This document shows positions 1-9,500 of a stretch of DNA of 39,448 nucleotides, piece by piece. Location of the stretch: assembly GCA_011369465.1 (NCBI GenBank), contig DRQG01000078.1, forward strand, positions 1 through 39,448. Reading direction: 5' to 3'. The DNA comes from Caldithrix abyssi (GTDB taxonomy: Bacteria; Calditrichota; Calditrichia; Calditrichales; Calditrichaceae). The notes below the pieces were generated by a model that was not told the DNA's origin, did not search any database, and saw only the letters and a program-made list of their open reading frames with translations. Position 1 is the stretch's first letter, and every line of letters begins with the position of its first letter. The translations under genes were made by a program, and so were the position numbers.

Positions 1-54
1 AGCTAATAAACTGTTAAAAATAATGTGCGCTATCGCGCGTACACAAAACTATTT

Positions 55-79
55 TGTGGATAACTATGTGCATATCCAC
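55..79. repeat. Inverted repeat with a DnaA-box-like nonamer
   Basis: GTGGATA (56-62) and TATCCAC (73-79) form a perfect 7-bp inverted repeat with a 10-base spacer. The left arm lies in TGTGGATAA (55-63), an exact complement of the DnaA-box consensus TTATCCACA. The right arm departs from the consensus at its ends. This is a single site near a window edge, with no AT-rich unwinding region or box cluster seen, so it could equally be an operator or chance. Confidence 0.35.
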
Positions 80-142
80 TCGAAATTCGCTTGATTTTAG
101 CACTTGACAAAGTCATAGAAATCAGGGAACGAAGACTGAGCG

Positions 143-227
143 TTCGACAGAACTCAGGGCAAGTAGTCAAAAGCCGATGGCCGATCCTTCGACTTCGCTC
201 AGGACAAGTAGTTGACAACCGACAGCC
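143..227 (+). repeat. Two degenerate copies of a ~40-bp repeat
   Basis: Positions 143-182 and 189-227 align over their length. Both carry TTCGAC, then CTCAGG, then CAAGTAGT, then a CCGA..GCC segment. The second copy contains TTCGACTTCGCTCAGG, a motif that recurs in intergenic repeats of many bacterial genomes (recollection, not searched). The copies are head to tail with about 46-bp spacing. Function is unknown. Confidence 0.55.
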
Positions 228-228
228 A

Positions 229-299
229 ACTTAATAACTCAATAACTTAATAACTTAGAACTGAATACTGAAAACTGACGACTGATAACTAACAACCAA
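229..299 (+). repeat. Degenerate 8-bp tandem array (AATAACTY-like)
   Basis: The array begins with near-perfect units TTAATAAC, TCAATAAC, TTAATAAC and then decays into ACTGA/ACTGATAAC-like units. It stops directly at the complement of the barrel gene stop codon. It is low-complexity and non-coding. Such AACTGATAACTG-like tracts may be recombination or slippage products. No function can be assigned. Confidence 0.5.
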
Positions 300-2018
300 C
301 TAAAATATCCAGTTAATTTCCGCGCCGTATTTAATACCGTTGTAGGTTTCATAACCGTTAAAATACATGGGCCCGTAATCCGGGTCTCCGATCACCTTTA
401 ACGCCTGCTCTTTGGTGTAGTCCATGCGCCGCCCGTCGCTGCCGCCCAGCACTTTCAGAGAGATATTCGGCGTGAAGAAATACTCCAACGCTACTTCCAG
501 GGCCAGCTGGTTGTAATTGTTCAGCAAATCGTTGTAGCCTTTACCGCCGTCGGCTTTATTCAAAATATAGTTCAGCGTGGTTTCAAATTTCAGTTTCATG
601 GGAATGATATCCCAGCGGCTGCTCTCGTACAAAACCAGATTTTTGCTTTGTTCGCCCCCGGTCATTCTTAACGTGCTGTACACGGCCCCGCCGGAAATAA
701 AGAGCAGATTAGACGGGCGGGTATAAAAATTCAGACTAAAAACCACTTGCTCGGTGGCCTGGGTGCTGTCGCCAAAAACTAGACTGTTGTCATCCAGATT
801 CACATAAATGCCGGATAGCGAAATACGATTATTGCCGGAAGCATAGCCCACCGTCGCGTCGAAGGTACGCGATATTTTATCGGTGCGGGTCAGGTTATTG
901 TCGTCATCATAAATATCGTTGCTCAAATCGTCCTGGAAGCGCCAGCGCAAACTGAGATCGGGCCAGCGGCGAAAATTGGTATTGAGACCGACGCCGGCAA
1001 TCCGCGTTTTTGTGGTGGGCAGATAGTCGAATTTTTTAAGATTGTTTGAATATTGTTGCCCTTCCACATCAAAGGTCAATCCCTGTACCACTTCCACCGC
1101 GCCCAGCAGTTTTACCCCCTGCCAATCATTCAGCAGGAAGGGATTACCGGCCGTGTAATAATCATAGCCGAGGCGTTGATAAAAGGCCTGTAATTTCACC
1201 TTGTTAAAGCGCAAATCCAGGCCGGCCTTGTAGGCGTAATCTTCGGCCTTGTCGGCGTTAATGGTATCCTTTTTACTGGCGTATCCTTCGGCAAACAGCT
1301 TGATGTGCTGATCCCAGAAATAGAGCGCCGCATTCAGGCCGGCATTTTGGTTGAGCAGGGGCGAATTGACTGACTCGGTAATGGAGTTGGGATCATCTTT
1401 GGCATATAGATAATTCAAACCGATGCTGAACTTATCCCGTTCACCCAATTCCACCTGGGCGGAACCGAAATAACGTTCATACAATGCGGAATTAACATAT
1501 TGTTTGTATAGGGTCGGCAGTGCCTCACCCTCTTTCACCGCTTTTTGCACAATGCCGCCGACCACACGGGTTTGCAAATAGGCGTAACGGTTCCATAAAT
1601 CTTCGAAAACAAAATCCAGTTTGGCACCGCGCACATCGCGGCTGAACAGGTACAGTTCGGAAGATGATTCGAAGAAATCACCCAGCACAATTTCATTTCC
1701 GGAAAACCGGGCCGAAAGGGTCAGCCGCTCCACCCGTTTATAGGAATCCAGAGGGGTCCACTTATCGTTGCGAATATCGCCCAGCAAACTGATATCCAGT
1801 TTACTGGTGCGGGCAAAAACAGCCATATTCAAATATTGCTGCAAACCCGGAACCAATGTGGTTTTGCCGTAATTAGCCGAATCCGGATTCAATTCGGAAG
1901 TTTCATCGTAGTCCACGTTAAATACCCGTAAAGAAACGCGTCCGGTTACGTCCATACCCTGGGCAAGCAGGACAGCGGACATCAGTAAAAGAAGCAGCCC
2001 AATCCTTGATGCGTACAT
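300..2018 (-). CDS. Outer-membrane beta-barrel protein
   Basis: A 572-residue protein with no family I can name. A signal peptide spans about residues 1-20 (hydrophobic LLLLLMSAVLLAQG). The rest is a long series of alternating polar/hydrophobic strands rich in Tyr, Asn, Asp and Leu with short turns, typical of a barrel of 16 or more strands. It ends in Trp-Ile-Phe, and a C-terminal Phe is the usual BAM recognition feature of outer-membrane barrels. The ATG at 2018 is preceded by AGAGAGGAA, a good ribosome binding site. It is the last of three minus-strand genes, 17 bases after the FecR-domain gene, so probably cotranscribed with it and with the giant surface protein. A role as porin, anchor or surface-display partner is inference only. 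Confidence 0.8.
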   Translation of the reverse strand: MYASRIGLLLLLMSAVLLAQGMDVTGRVSLRVFNVDYDETSELNPDSANYGKTTLVPGLQQYLNMAVFARTSKLDISLLGDIRNDKWTPLDSYKRVERLTLSARFSGNEIVLGDFFESSSELYLFSRDVRGAKLDFVFEDLWNRYAYLQTRVVGGIVQKAVKEGEALPTLYKQYVNSALYERYFGSAQVELGERDKFSIGLNYLYAKDDPNSITESVNSPLLNQNAGLNAALYFWDQHIKLFAEGYASKKDTINADKAEDYAYKAGLDLRFNKVKLQAFYQRLGYDYYTAGNPFLLNDWQGVKLLGAVEVVQGLTFDVEGQQYSNNLKKFDYLPTTKTRIAGVGLNTNFRRWPDLSLRWRFQDDLSNDIYDDDNNLTRTDKISRTFDATVGYASGNNRISLSGIYVNLDDNSLVFGDSTQATEQVVFSLNFYTRPSNLLFISGGAVYSTLRMTGGEQSKNLVLYESSRWDIIPMKLKFETTLNYILNKADGGKGYNDLLNNYNQLALEVALEYFFTPNISLKVLGGSDGRRMDYTKEQALKVIGDPDYGPMYFNGYETYNGIKYGAEINWIF

Positions 2019-2035
2019 TCTTTCCTCTCTTTTAA

Positions 2036-3496
2036 CTACCGTACCAGTATTTTTCTGCTGTCATCACGATAAATATTTCCGGCCACATCTTCGGCAAAAA
2101 CAGACAAACGGTTTTCGCCGCGGCGCAGGTTGATTATCGCTTCAAAAGTACCATCGGAATTTGGTCTGATTTCTTTACCATTAATACCGAAGCGCTTTAT
2201 CTTGGAAGACGGCTCGGGATCGATAATGATTCCGCGTACCACCTGATTGAACCGCTCGGTGGCAAAATCCCGGGCCCGGTCGGGGGGTAAAGGCGGCTCA
2301 AAACGGGTCACCACTTCCTGAGCCGGTTGGGTAATGGTTACAATCGGTTTCACCGTATCCAGAAAAATCTGTTCGGCTTTTTCGGTTACGTTTCCGGATC
2401 GATCCACAGCGCGAAGTACGATGTTATTTTTGCCTTCCTTTAAAATGATGGTGCGGTTAAAGCTGCCCCTGCCGCTTACCTCGGCCACCAGCTCGTCATT
2501 GATATATACCTTGACCTTGTCCATCGGTGTGGGATCGAACACGGCGCCGCTCAGGCTGTAATCGCGCCGGTTCACGAAACGAGCCGTAACAGGTCTGGAA
2601 ATCTGTACCTCGGGCTTTTTTGTATTCACGAAAACGCGCACGGTTTTGGTCTGGCGGTTATTATTCCAGTCCACGCTGACGCGTATGGTATTCAATCCTT
2701 CCTGGGCTTTAACCCGCCCCCTGAAGCGGCCGTCGGGCGAAACGGTCATAGGCGTACCGTTGGCTTCCACACGGGCGCCGGGATTTGCCTTTCCTTCCAG
2801 AGGAATACCTGCGGCCAAAACGGCCGGATCGGTAAACTGTAACTTGGGGGTTCGGACTTCAAAAACCAGATCGCCCGCAGGTTGGGCGGAAGAGGTTTTT
2901 GCGGTGGGTTTGGGCGGCGTTGGGTTTTTGCCTTTGCGCACCACGGTTTGCTGGTTGCTTTTAACAATGACTTCGCCGCCGGCGTCTTTGGATTTTACGG
3001 CCACTTTTCCTTCCACCACGCGTACGGTAGTAGTGGCGTCGCCGGCCACGTCCATATCGATAATGGTACCGCGGATGGCCACAACGGCGCTGGGACTTTC
3101 AATCTCCCGCGTCTGGCGTCCGCTGATCACCTTTTTAAACGAGGCCCACAGGTTGCCGGCCCACAGGGTAAAACTCATCCGGTCTTCTTTGTCTTCTTCC
3201 TGTGTTTTCAGCTCCTTCACATCGAATACGGTGTTTTCGTTTATTTTCAGAACCGAACCGTCGGGCATTTCCAGTTCGATGCGGGCGTTTAGCGCCGTAC
3301 GCAGCCGATCCCCCTGCTGTACGGGCATGCCCATGCGTACTTTCTGCCAGGAAGTTTTTCCACCGGGCAGCAGCTCGGATTTACCGATGGTGAATTTTAT
3401 CTTGGCCGGTTTCCCTGCCTGAAGAGAAGATATGGACAACAGCAATGAAAGGATCAAAATAAAAATATCGGTACGACAATTCCTTGCATAACGCAT
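2036..3496 (-). CDS. FecR-domain protein with Ig-like repeats
   Basis: A 486-residue exported protein. The signal peptide ends near residue 27 (LLLSISSLQAG). Residues about 30-190 form a FecR domain: a QQGDRLRT segment, a DGSVLKINENTVF strand, a LWAGNLW segment, then VVAIRGTIIDMDV and VVEGKVAVKS, all characteristic of the fold. A Pro/Thr/Lys linker (about 190-205) leads to three Ig-like repeats of the type found in Big_9 or glucodextranase-B domains (about 207-292, 295-385 and 385-486), with GSFNRTIILKEGKNNI and GTFEAIINLRRGENRL as matching strands. Classical FecR is an inner-membrane anti-sigma regulator; here there is no internal transmembrane helix and no sigma gene nearby, so a structural periplasmic or surface role is more likely. 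It lies 13 bases after the giant gene and 17 before the barrel gene. Confidence 0.85.
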   Translation of the reverse strand: MRYARNCRTDIFILILSLLLSISSLQAGKPAKIKFTIGKSELLPGGKTSWQKVRMGMPVQQGDRLRTALNARIELEMPDGSVLKINENTVFDVKELKTQEEDKEDRMSFTLWAGNLWASFKKVISGRQTREIESPSAVVAIRGTIIDMDVAGDATTTVRVVEGKVAVKSKDAGGEVIVKSNQQTVVRKGKNPTPPKPTAKTSSAQPAGDLVFEVRTPKLQFTDPAVLAAGIPLEGKANPGARVEANGTPMTVSPDGRFRGRVKAQEGLNTIRVSVDWNNNRQTKTVRVFVNTKKPEVQISRPVTARFVNRRDYSLSGAVFDPTPMDKVKVYINDELVAEVSGRGSFNRTIILKEGKNNIVLRAVDRSGNVTEKAEQIFLDTVKPIVTITQPAQEVVTRFEPPLPPDRARDFATERFNQVVRGIIIDPEPSSKIKRFGINGKEIRPNSDGTFEAIINLRRGENRLSVFAEDVAGNIYRDDSRKILVR

Positions 3497-3509
3497 GGTA
3501 AGTATCCTT

Positions 3510-6500
3510 CTATTTAATGAATATCATTTTGCGCGTAACATGAAATTCTTCACCGCGGAAACGGATAAAATAGATTCCGCTGCTCAAAACCCGGCCGCGG
3601 TCATTTCGCGCATCCCAGGTAAATTCATACAGGCCGCTTTCCAGTTTGCGCTTTAACAGCGTTTTAACGCGCTGCCCCAGGGTGTTGTAAATGGCCAGCT
3701 CGGCCTGCTGGCCGTCGGCAAAATAGGGAACGGCCAAACGGATGCGGGTTCGATGATTAAAAGGATTCGGATAATTTTGCGAAAGGTTGAATTCTGTCGG
3801 CAAAATTTTTGGTTCAAAATCGGCATTGTCGGTAGCGTACAATTTAAAATGTTCCACCGAACGCGGTTTTTCCAGGGTATATTCCGGCGTATCGTTCAGG
3901 TTGAACCACTGGCCGCTTTCCAGATGATAGAGGAACAAATAGGTTTCCTGCGGTTCGGTGATCCAACTCCAGCGCAAACGAACAGGTTCGTTTTGTGAAC
4001 CGCTTTCCAGATAGATATCCCAAACCTGCTCTTTGAATGTGTTGCCGAATTCAACCAGATTTCCGGACATTTTCCTACCGTCCACAATCGTGTACAGACG
4101 CAGTAAATCATCGATGGTAGGCGGTTCGGGGGCGGAATGATAATAGACCGGAAAATCATCCAAATCGGAGCAAACGCCAAAAAAATTGTCCGGGTCGGAC
4201 ATCTCAGCGCCGATGGCTTCCAGCTGAACCAAAGCGTCGGCCGAACCGTCGCTTTTGGGCAGAGGAATCGTTTCCTCTTCATTTACAGAGAATTTTACCG
4301 GCGAGGCATCCAATTGTAATGTTCCTTCCGCACGCGAGTACAGCCAAAACCCGCGGTTGGGAAACAGGCGGTAATAGACGTCCCGTTCATAGTGGCGCAG
4401 AGGATAGGCCTCGTAATGATAAATAAACGGGCTAAGCAGGCTATCTTCCACGGCCTGCATAAAGGTATGAGTTCTATTGTCGGAATCGATCAGGCGGGTG
4501 TTCTGCCAGGATACATTCCAGGCCCACGGGTTGCCCACCTGATTCCAACCGGGCCGAATGGCCACGCGCACAGTTGTGTCGGCGGGTACAAAATCCAGTT
4601 GGTTCAGATCCACTTCCATTTTATTCCGGCTGATCACCCAGTAACTCTCACCCAGCTTCAGTGAATCGGGTGAGACATCCAGATAGGCTTCTTCCGGTCC
4701 CCAGCGTTTCAAAGCCAGTATGTCGGGGTTGGTTACAATTTGGGCAAATTGGTCACGCCGGCGCGACGGGGCGATCATCAGCCAGCGGTTACGCGGTAAA
4801 ACGGGTTTTCCGGCCTCTACCCACACCTCATGGGCGGCGGCGTTTATATCACCGGGCGTGCCGTTGCCGGCCGTGTCGCGGGCGGCCACTTCAAAAAGAT
4901 AGTGTCCGTCGCGCACCGGATAAACCATTGTCGCTGTGCTGTCGCTTTGACCGGCCAGCGCCTCCGTAGTATCGGTTCCGTTAATGCGCCGCAAGCGCCA
5001 CACATAGCGCAGCAGTTCCGGAGGCGTACCGATGGTGCTGAAGCGTCTGTCGTCTCCCTTGAAGCGATAATGCAGCAAGGCCTCATATACCGTATCGGGA
5101 TATGTGCCGATCAGTTCGGTAACCGGCGCCAGTAAATCGCGGTAGGAAACCCACATGGTTACCGGCAGGATGCGCACCCGGGCGCTGTCTTCCTGCGGGA
5201 AAAAGCGTATATCGTGCTGATAAAGAGAATCTTTCTCCAACCCGACGGCCGAAAAACGCAGCCAGAAACGAGCACTGTCTCCGGCGGCAATCTGACGCTG
5301 TTTTGGTAAAATATTCATCCAGTCCGGCAGATCGGAATCCACCAGCATGTGCAGATCGACCGTGCCGCCATTATGCACCAAAACCGGCCGGATCAGGGTA
5401 TCCCCCTGCCCCAGCTGGACATCCACTCTGCCGTAGGACAGCTCGTAAATCAGCTTATCCAGACGTCCGGGCAGTTCTTCGCTATAACCGGTTACGCCGC
5501 CCAGGCTGTCCACAAAGGCCAGGCGGTAAAAATAATCACGGCCAAAGGCCAGCCCGGTTTCGTTATAGGCGGTTTGCCCCTTGTCCAAAAGCGCCAGCAT
5601 ATTGGCGGTATCGGGCACAAAGCCCTGCTGTTCGGAACGGAACAAAGCCGTGGCTTTCCATAAATTCCAATTTTCCGGCGCGGGCGTTTGCCACTGTATG
5701 ATCAATACGCTGTCCTGCGCGTCCGCTTGTGCCTGCGGCCGCTCGGAAAAGACGTACGGCGCACTCAGATTACCAAACATCCCCATATCGGCGGGGCTGT
5801 CGTCGCCGCTTAAACTGTCGGGATGCCCGGCGTCAATCAAAGAGGAACCGGGCGCCAGCCGCCAGGCTTGTTGGTCAAAAAGGGAATCGCCGGGAGGAAA
5901 TGCAGCGGCAAAAGGATAATGGTCTTTCACGAAAAGCGGATTTTCGAAACGCGTGCCCGGGCCGGGCAGAGCATTGGTCCAGTTTTCCAGATTGCCGTAA
6001 AAATCGTTATAGCGAAAACTTACCGTACTGGCCGGCGCTTCGATGCCAACCCCGTTATGCAGGAAGATGCTGTTTAGCACACTGCCCTGACTGGTCTGGG
6101 CCGCATAAAGGGCGGCTCCGCTCTGCAGCCCGCTGGAATCGTTCCGGGCCAGAATGGAACTATAGATTTTAAAAGAGCTGTTTTCAAAGCGCAGGCCGTA
6201 CCGGCTGTGGCCGCCCACAAAAACATTTCCCAGGGTAATACTGGACTGATTGACCGCTTCCACACCGGAGGCGCTCACCGTTCCGTCCGGGTTTCCATTA
6301 CCGAGCAGAGCAGCGTAGCGCAGATTCAATTGGGCATTGTCGGCATAAATCTGAGCAACTGAATTGCCGAACAGACGGCTGTTTTCCACACGTGCCGCAC
6401 TGTTGACCAGCCGAATCCCGTACTCGAAACCGCTGATGGTCAGGCCGTCCAGATGGAGCGAATCGCCGCCGTCAGCCGCAATCCCCGCTTTACCCGCCAT

Positions 6501-9500
6501 ACCCGTTTTGTTTGCCAGTTCCAGGCCGTTTAATATAACAGAACGGTCCGTGGCAATTTCTATAAGGGCCGACGGGATGCCGCCATCCGGAAAGACCAGC
6601 CGGGGAGGTTCCGATTGATAGCCGACCATAGCCACGCCGTAGTCCATACGCAGGTTTTCCCGGTACTCGCCGCCGGCAATCCAGATGCTGTCACCGTTGA
6701 AACTGCGGTTCAGGGCGTCGCTGATGCGGGCGAAAGGAGCGGAGGCGCTGCCGTCTCCGTTGGCGCTGCCCGCCCGCACCCACCAGCGCCGGGCCTGCCG
6801 GGCGCGGTTTTCATAGACCCGCCAGCCGTCTTCGCTGAGAACCAGAATATCCAGATCGCTGTCCTGATCCAGATCGGCGCTGAGCAACCGCCGTCCGTTC
6901 GTTTCCGTGGCAAAAGGCGACCGCATGGTTAAACCGCTCAATCCGTTTTGCACCAGACGAAGGGTGCCGTCTTCCTGTAACAACAGAATATCCATCCGGC
7001 CGTCGGAGTCGTAATCCGCCGCCTTCATATCCGTAAGCGGGACGGACAAAGCCCATTGGATTTGCCGCAGCAGGCTGCCGTCCAGTTGCGCATTAAACAC
7101 CCGTAAAACCGGCGTACCGCCGTCATCCAAGCCGCTCAGCAGCACTTCTCTGCGGTTGGGATATTGGGGATCGAACCAGACATTACCGCTCTGCAGCAAG
7201 TTCTGATTGCTGAATCCCGCAGCGCTGCTGATGGTGCGGGTAAAGCCCGTACGGGTGTTTTCCAGCAAGGCCAGATTGGAATTATCGGAGCCGTTGCTGG
7301 TCAGCAAATCCATCAATCCGTCCCCGTCTATATCCATACTCAGCAAACGGTGGGCCCGTCCGATCAGGTTGAGGGAAAGCGAATCCCCGCTGACGTACCC
7401 CCCGTCAAAAGCGCCATAATAGATCAATATTTCATTAAAATAAAGCATTTCCTTCAAAACAGCCAGATCGGTCACCCCGTCGTTGTTCCAGTCGCCCCAA
7501 AGCGCATCTTTGAGCTGCCCGTCCTGTGGCAGGGATTTGGCAAAGATGGGGCTGAATCCGACCGATGGATTATAGTGATAGACCTGCATATAGCTATCGT
7601 TGAACAAAAAGACGTCCAGGCGGTCGTCGCCGTTGAGATCGCCGGTCAATAATTTTGTAAAGGACCGCTCCGGTGTTATGCTGTCGGTAGGTACGAAATT
7701 CAAGAGTCCGTCGTTACGTAAAAAGATCAGACGGCCCTGGCGCAGTTCCAGTAAATCGGGTCTTCCGTCGGCATCCAGATCGCCTGTAGCGTAATCGAGG
7801 CCGGCAGCCCGGTTGTATTTTGCGGTCGGCTGAAATGTGCCGCTTCCGTAAAAAGCGGCTACGTTAAAATGCCAGGCATAGCCGTTTTCTTTGTACTTGC
7901 CGTCCTGTGTAAAAATGGTGTCGCTCAGAGTGATGCGCACCTCTTCTCCGGCGTAAAAGGGTCTCTCGGTCTGTAAATACAGGGTATTTCCGGCCGCGTC
8001 ATAGAGCGGCGTAAAACCGTGCCCTGCCGATTGCATGCCGCTTATCCGGATAAATTGATCATTCAAAAACGCGCTGTTCACCGGTTGGTTGAAACGAATA
8101 TGGGGCAGCGCCTCGGGTAACATTTCGGCGCTATTGGGTATTGGCCAGACCTGCATGGCCGTGTCGGGCGGGTTGGCCTGAAAACCGATGCCAAACTGAC
8201 GCGCCGGCAATGTTTCAAAAGTACTGTTTAGCATTTGAATGCTGTCCGCCAGTGTTGTAGGCGCCGACTGCCACAAGCCCTGCTGCTCATCCTGGTAAAT
8301 AAGCAGAAGGCGCGCGGGATCGGGACTGCCCGCATCGTTTAATTCATCGGTATCGTAATACAACGAGAGCGTGAAAGCCTGCTCCCGCAGATCCGCAGGC
8401 AGATCCAGAGCATAGAGTTTATTCAGATGGGACAGTTCGCTGCCGCTGTCGTAGAGGGTGTCCATGGCCAACGCAACGGAAAAACGACCGCTGCCGTCGA
8501 ATACCGGCCGACTGTCTTCGAAGGACAGTTTTCCGTCGCCAAACCAGTACAGATAGCGTTCGGGCAGCAGAACATTTTCCACCACGAAGGGCCGGAGCGC
8601 GTACTGAAGATTGCTGAGATTGCTGCCCGGCACAACGATTTGCAGTTTGACGGCATTCTCTTCCTTAAATCCCCAATAGTTGTAATCCAGCCCCAAACTG
8701 GCGATGGCGCTGGCCGAATAGACGGCGTTCAGCGCACCGTTGGCCCGGTTGTGGAAAAAATTGTTCTGCAGATTTTCCGCCCCGCCGATGGACACATTAT
8801 CGCAATTTAAAAAATAGACGCCGCCGCCGTCGCCATCGGCCTGGTTGGCCGATACCTGATTGGAATGCATATCGACGCTGGCCGTGCCCAGCTCCTGCAA
8901 GTGGAACCCGCCGCCGTCACCCCCGGCCCGGTTGTTGACCACAATATTATCCCGGATGATGATATTGGCTGTCTGCCGGGCGAACAGACCCGCGCCGTCA
9001 CCTTGCGCGATGTTCTCCGCCAGTGTATTGTTTAAAAACGCCGTTGTAACGCTGTTCCCTTCCAGATAGATCGCTCCGCCGTCGGTGAAGGCCGAATTGG
9101 CGTAGAGCAGGTTTTCCGTAAAATTTTCGGACTGGGCTTGCTGGGCCTGATCGTTGAGGATGAACAGCCCGCCTCCGCGCCCGGCCTTGTTGTTGATCAT
9201 CTGGTTGCGATGGATTTCCAATCCGTAGCAGGAAACCAGTTTTACCGCGCCCCCGTCGCCCTGCCCGGCGTCGTTGTTGCGGAAACGGTTGTTGCGCAGT
9301 TCCACCCGGGCGTTGCGGGCGTATAAACCGGCCCCGCCCGCGGCCGTGTTATCGGTGATGTCGCAGTTTTCCAGAAGAGGAAATACCGAAGCGCCGGTGT
9401 CGATGATGCGCACTCCGCCTCCGGAACTGTCGACCAGCGCATTGGCCGTAATGGCGCAATCGTAAACAGTGGCCGAGCTGCCCAGCAATTCCAGACCCGG

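Larger units (their letters stand above)
1..299. other. Non-coding, repeat-rich left edge
   Basis: No convincing gene is present. The only sizeable open frame is on the minus strand and encodes a low-complexity Ser/Arg-rich peptide with no recognisable domain. The stretch contains a 7-bp inverted repeat that includes a DnaA-box-like nonamer, two related copies of a roughly 40-bp dispersed-type repeat, and a degenerate AATAACTY-type tandem array that runs up to the stop codon of the minus-strand barrel gene. It is the downstream side of that gene, so termination could occur here, but no GC-rich hairpin with a T-tract is visible. Confidence 0.7.

Noticed and set aside
55-79. Replication origin
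   Set aside because: Only one good DnaA-box-like site is present, with no box cluster, AT-rich unwinding region or dnaA/dnaN genes.
2646-3422. 258-codon open frame antisense to the FecR-domain gene
   Set aside because: The FecR and Ig motifs on the minus strand are clear, and this frame has none.
2036-3496. FecR anti-sigma regulator of iron uptake
   Set aside because: No sigma factor or TonB-dependent receptor is next to it, and the protein lacks the usual inner-membrane anchor and is mostly Ig-like repeats.
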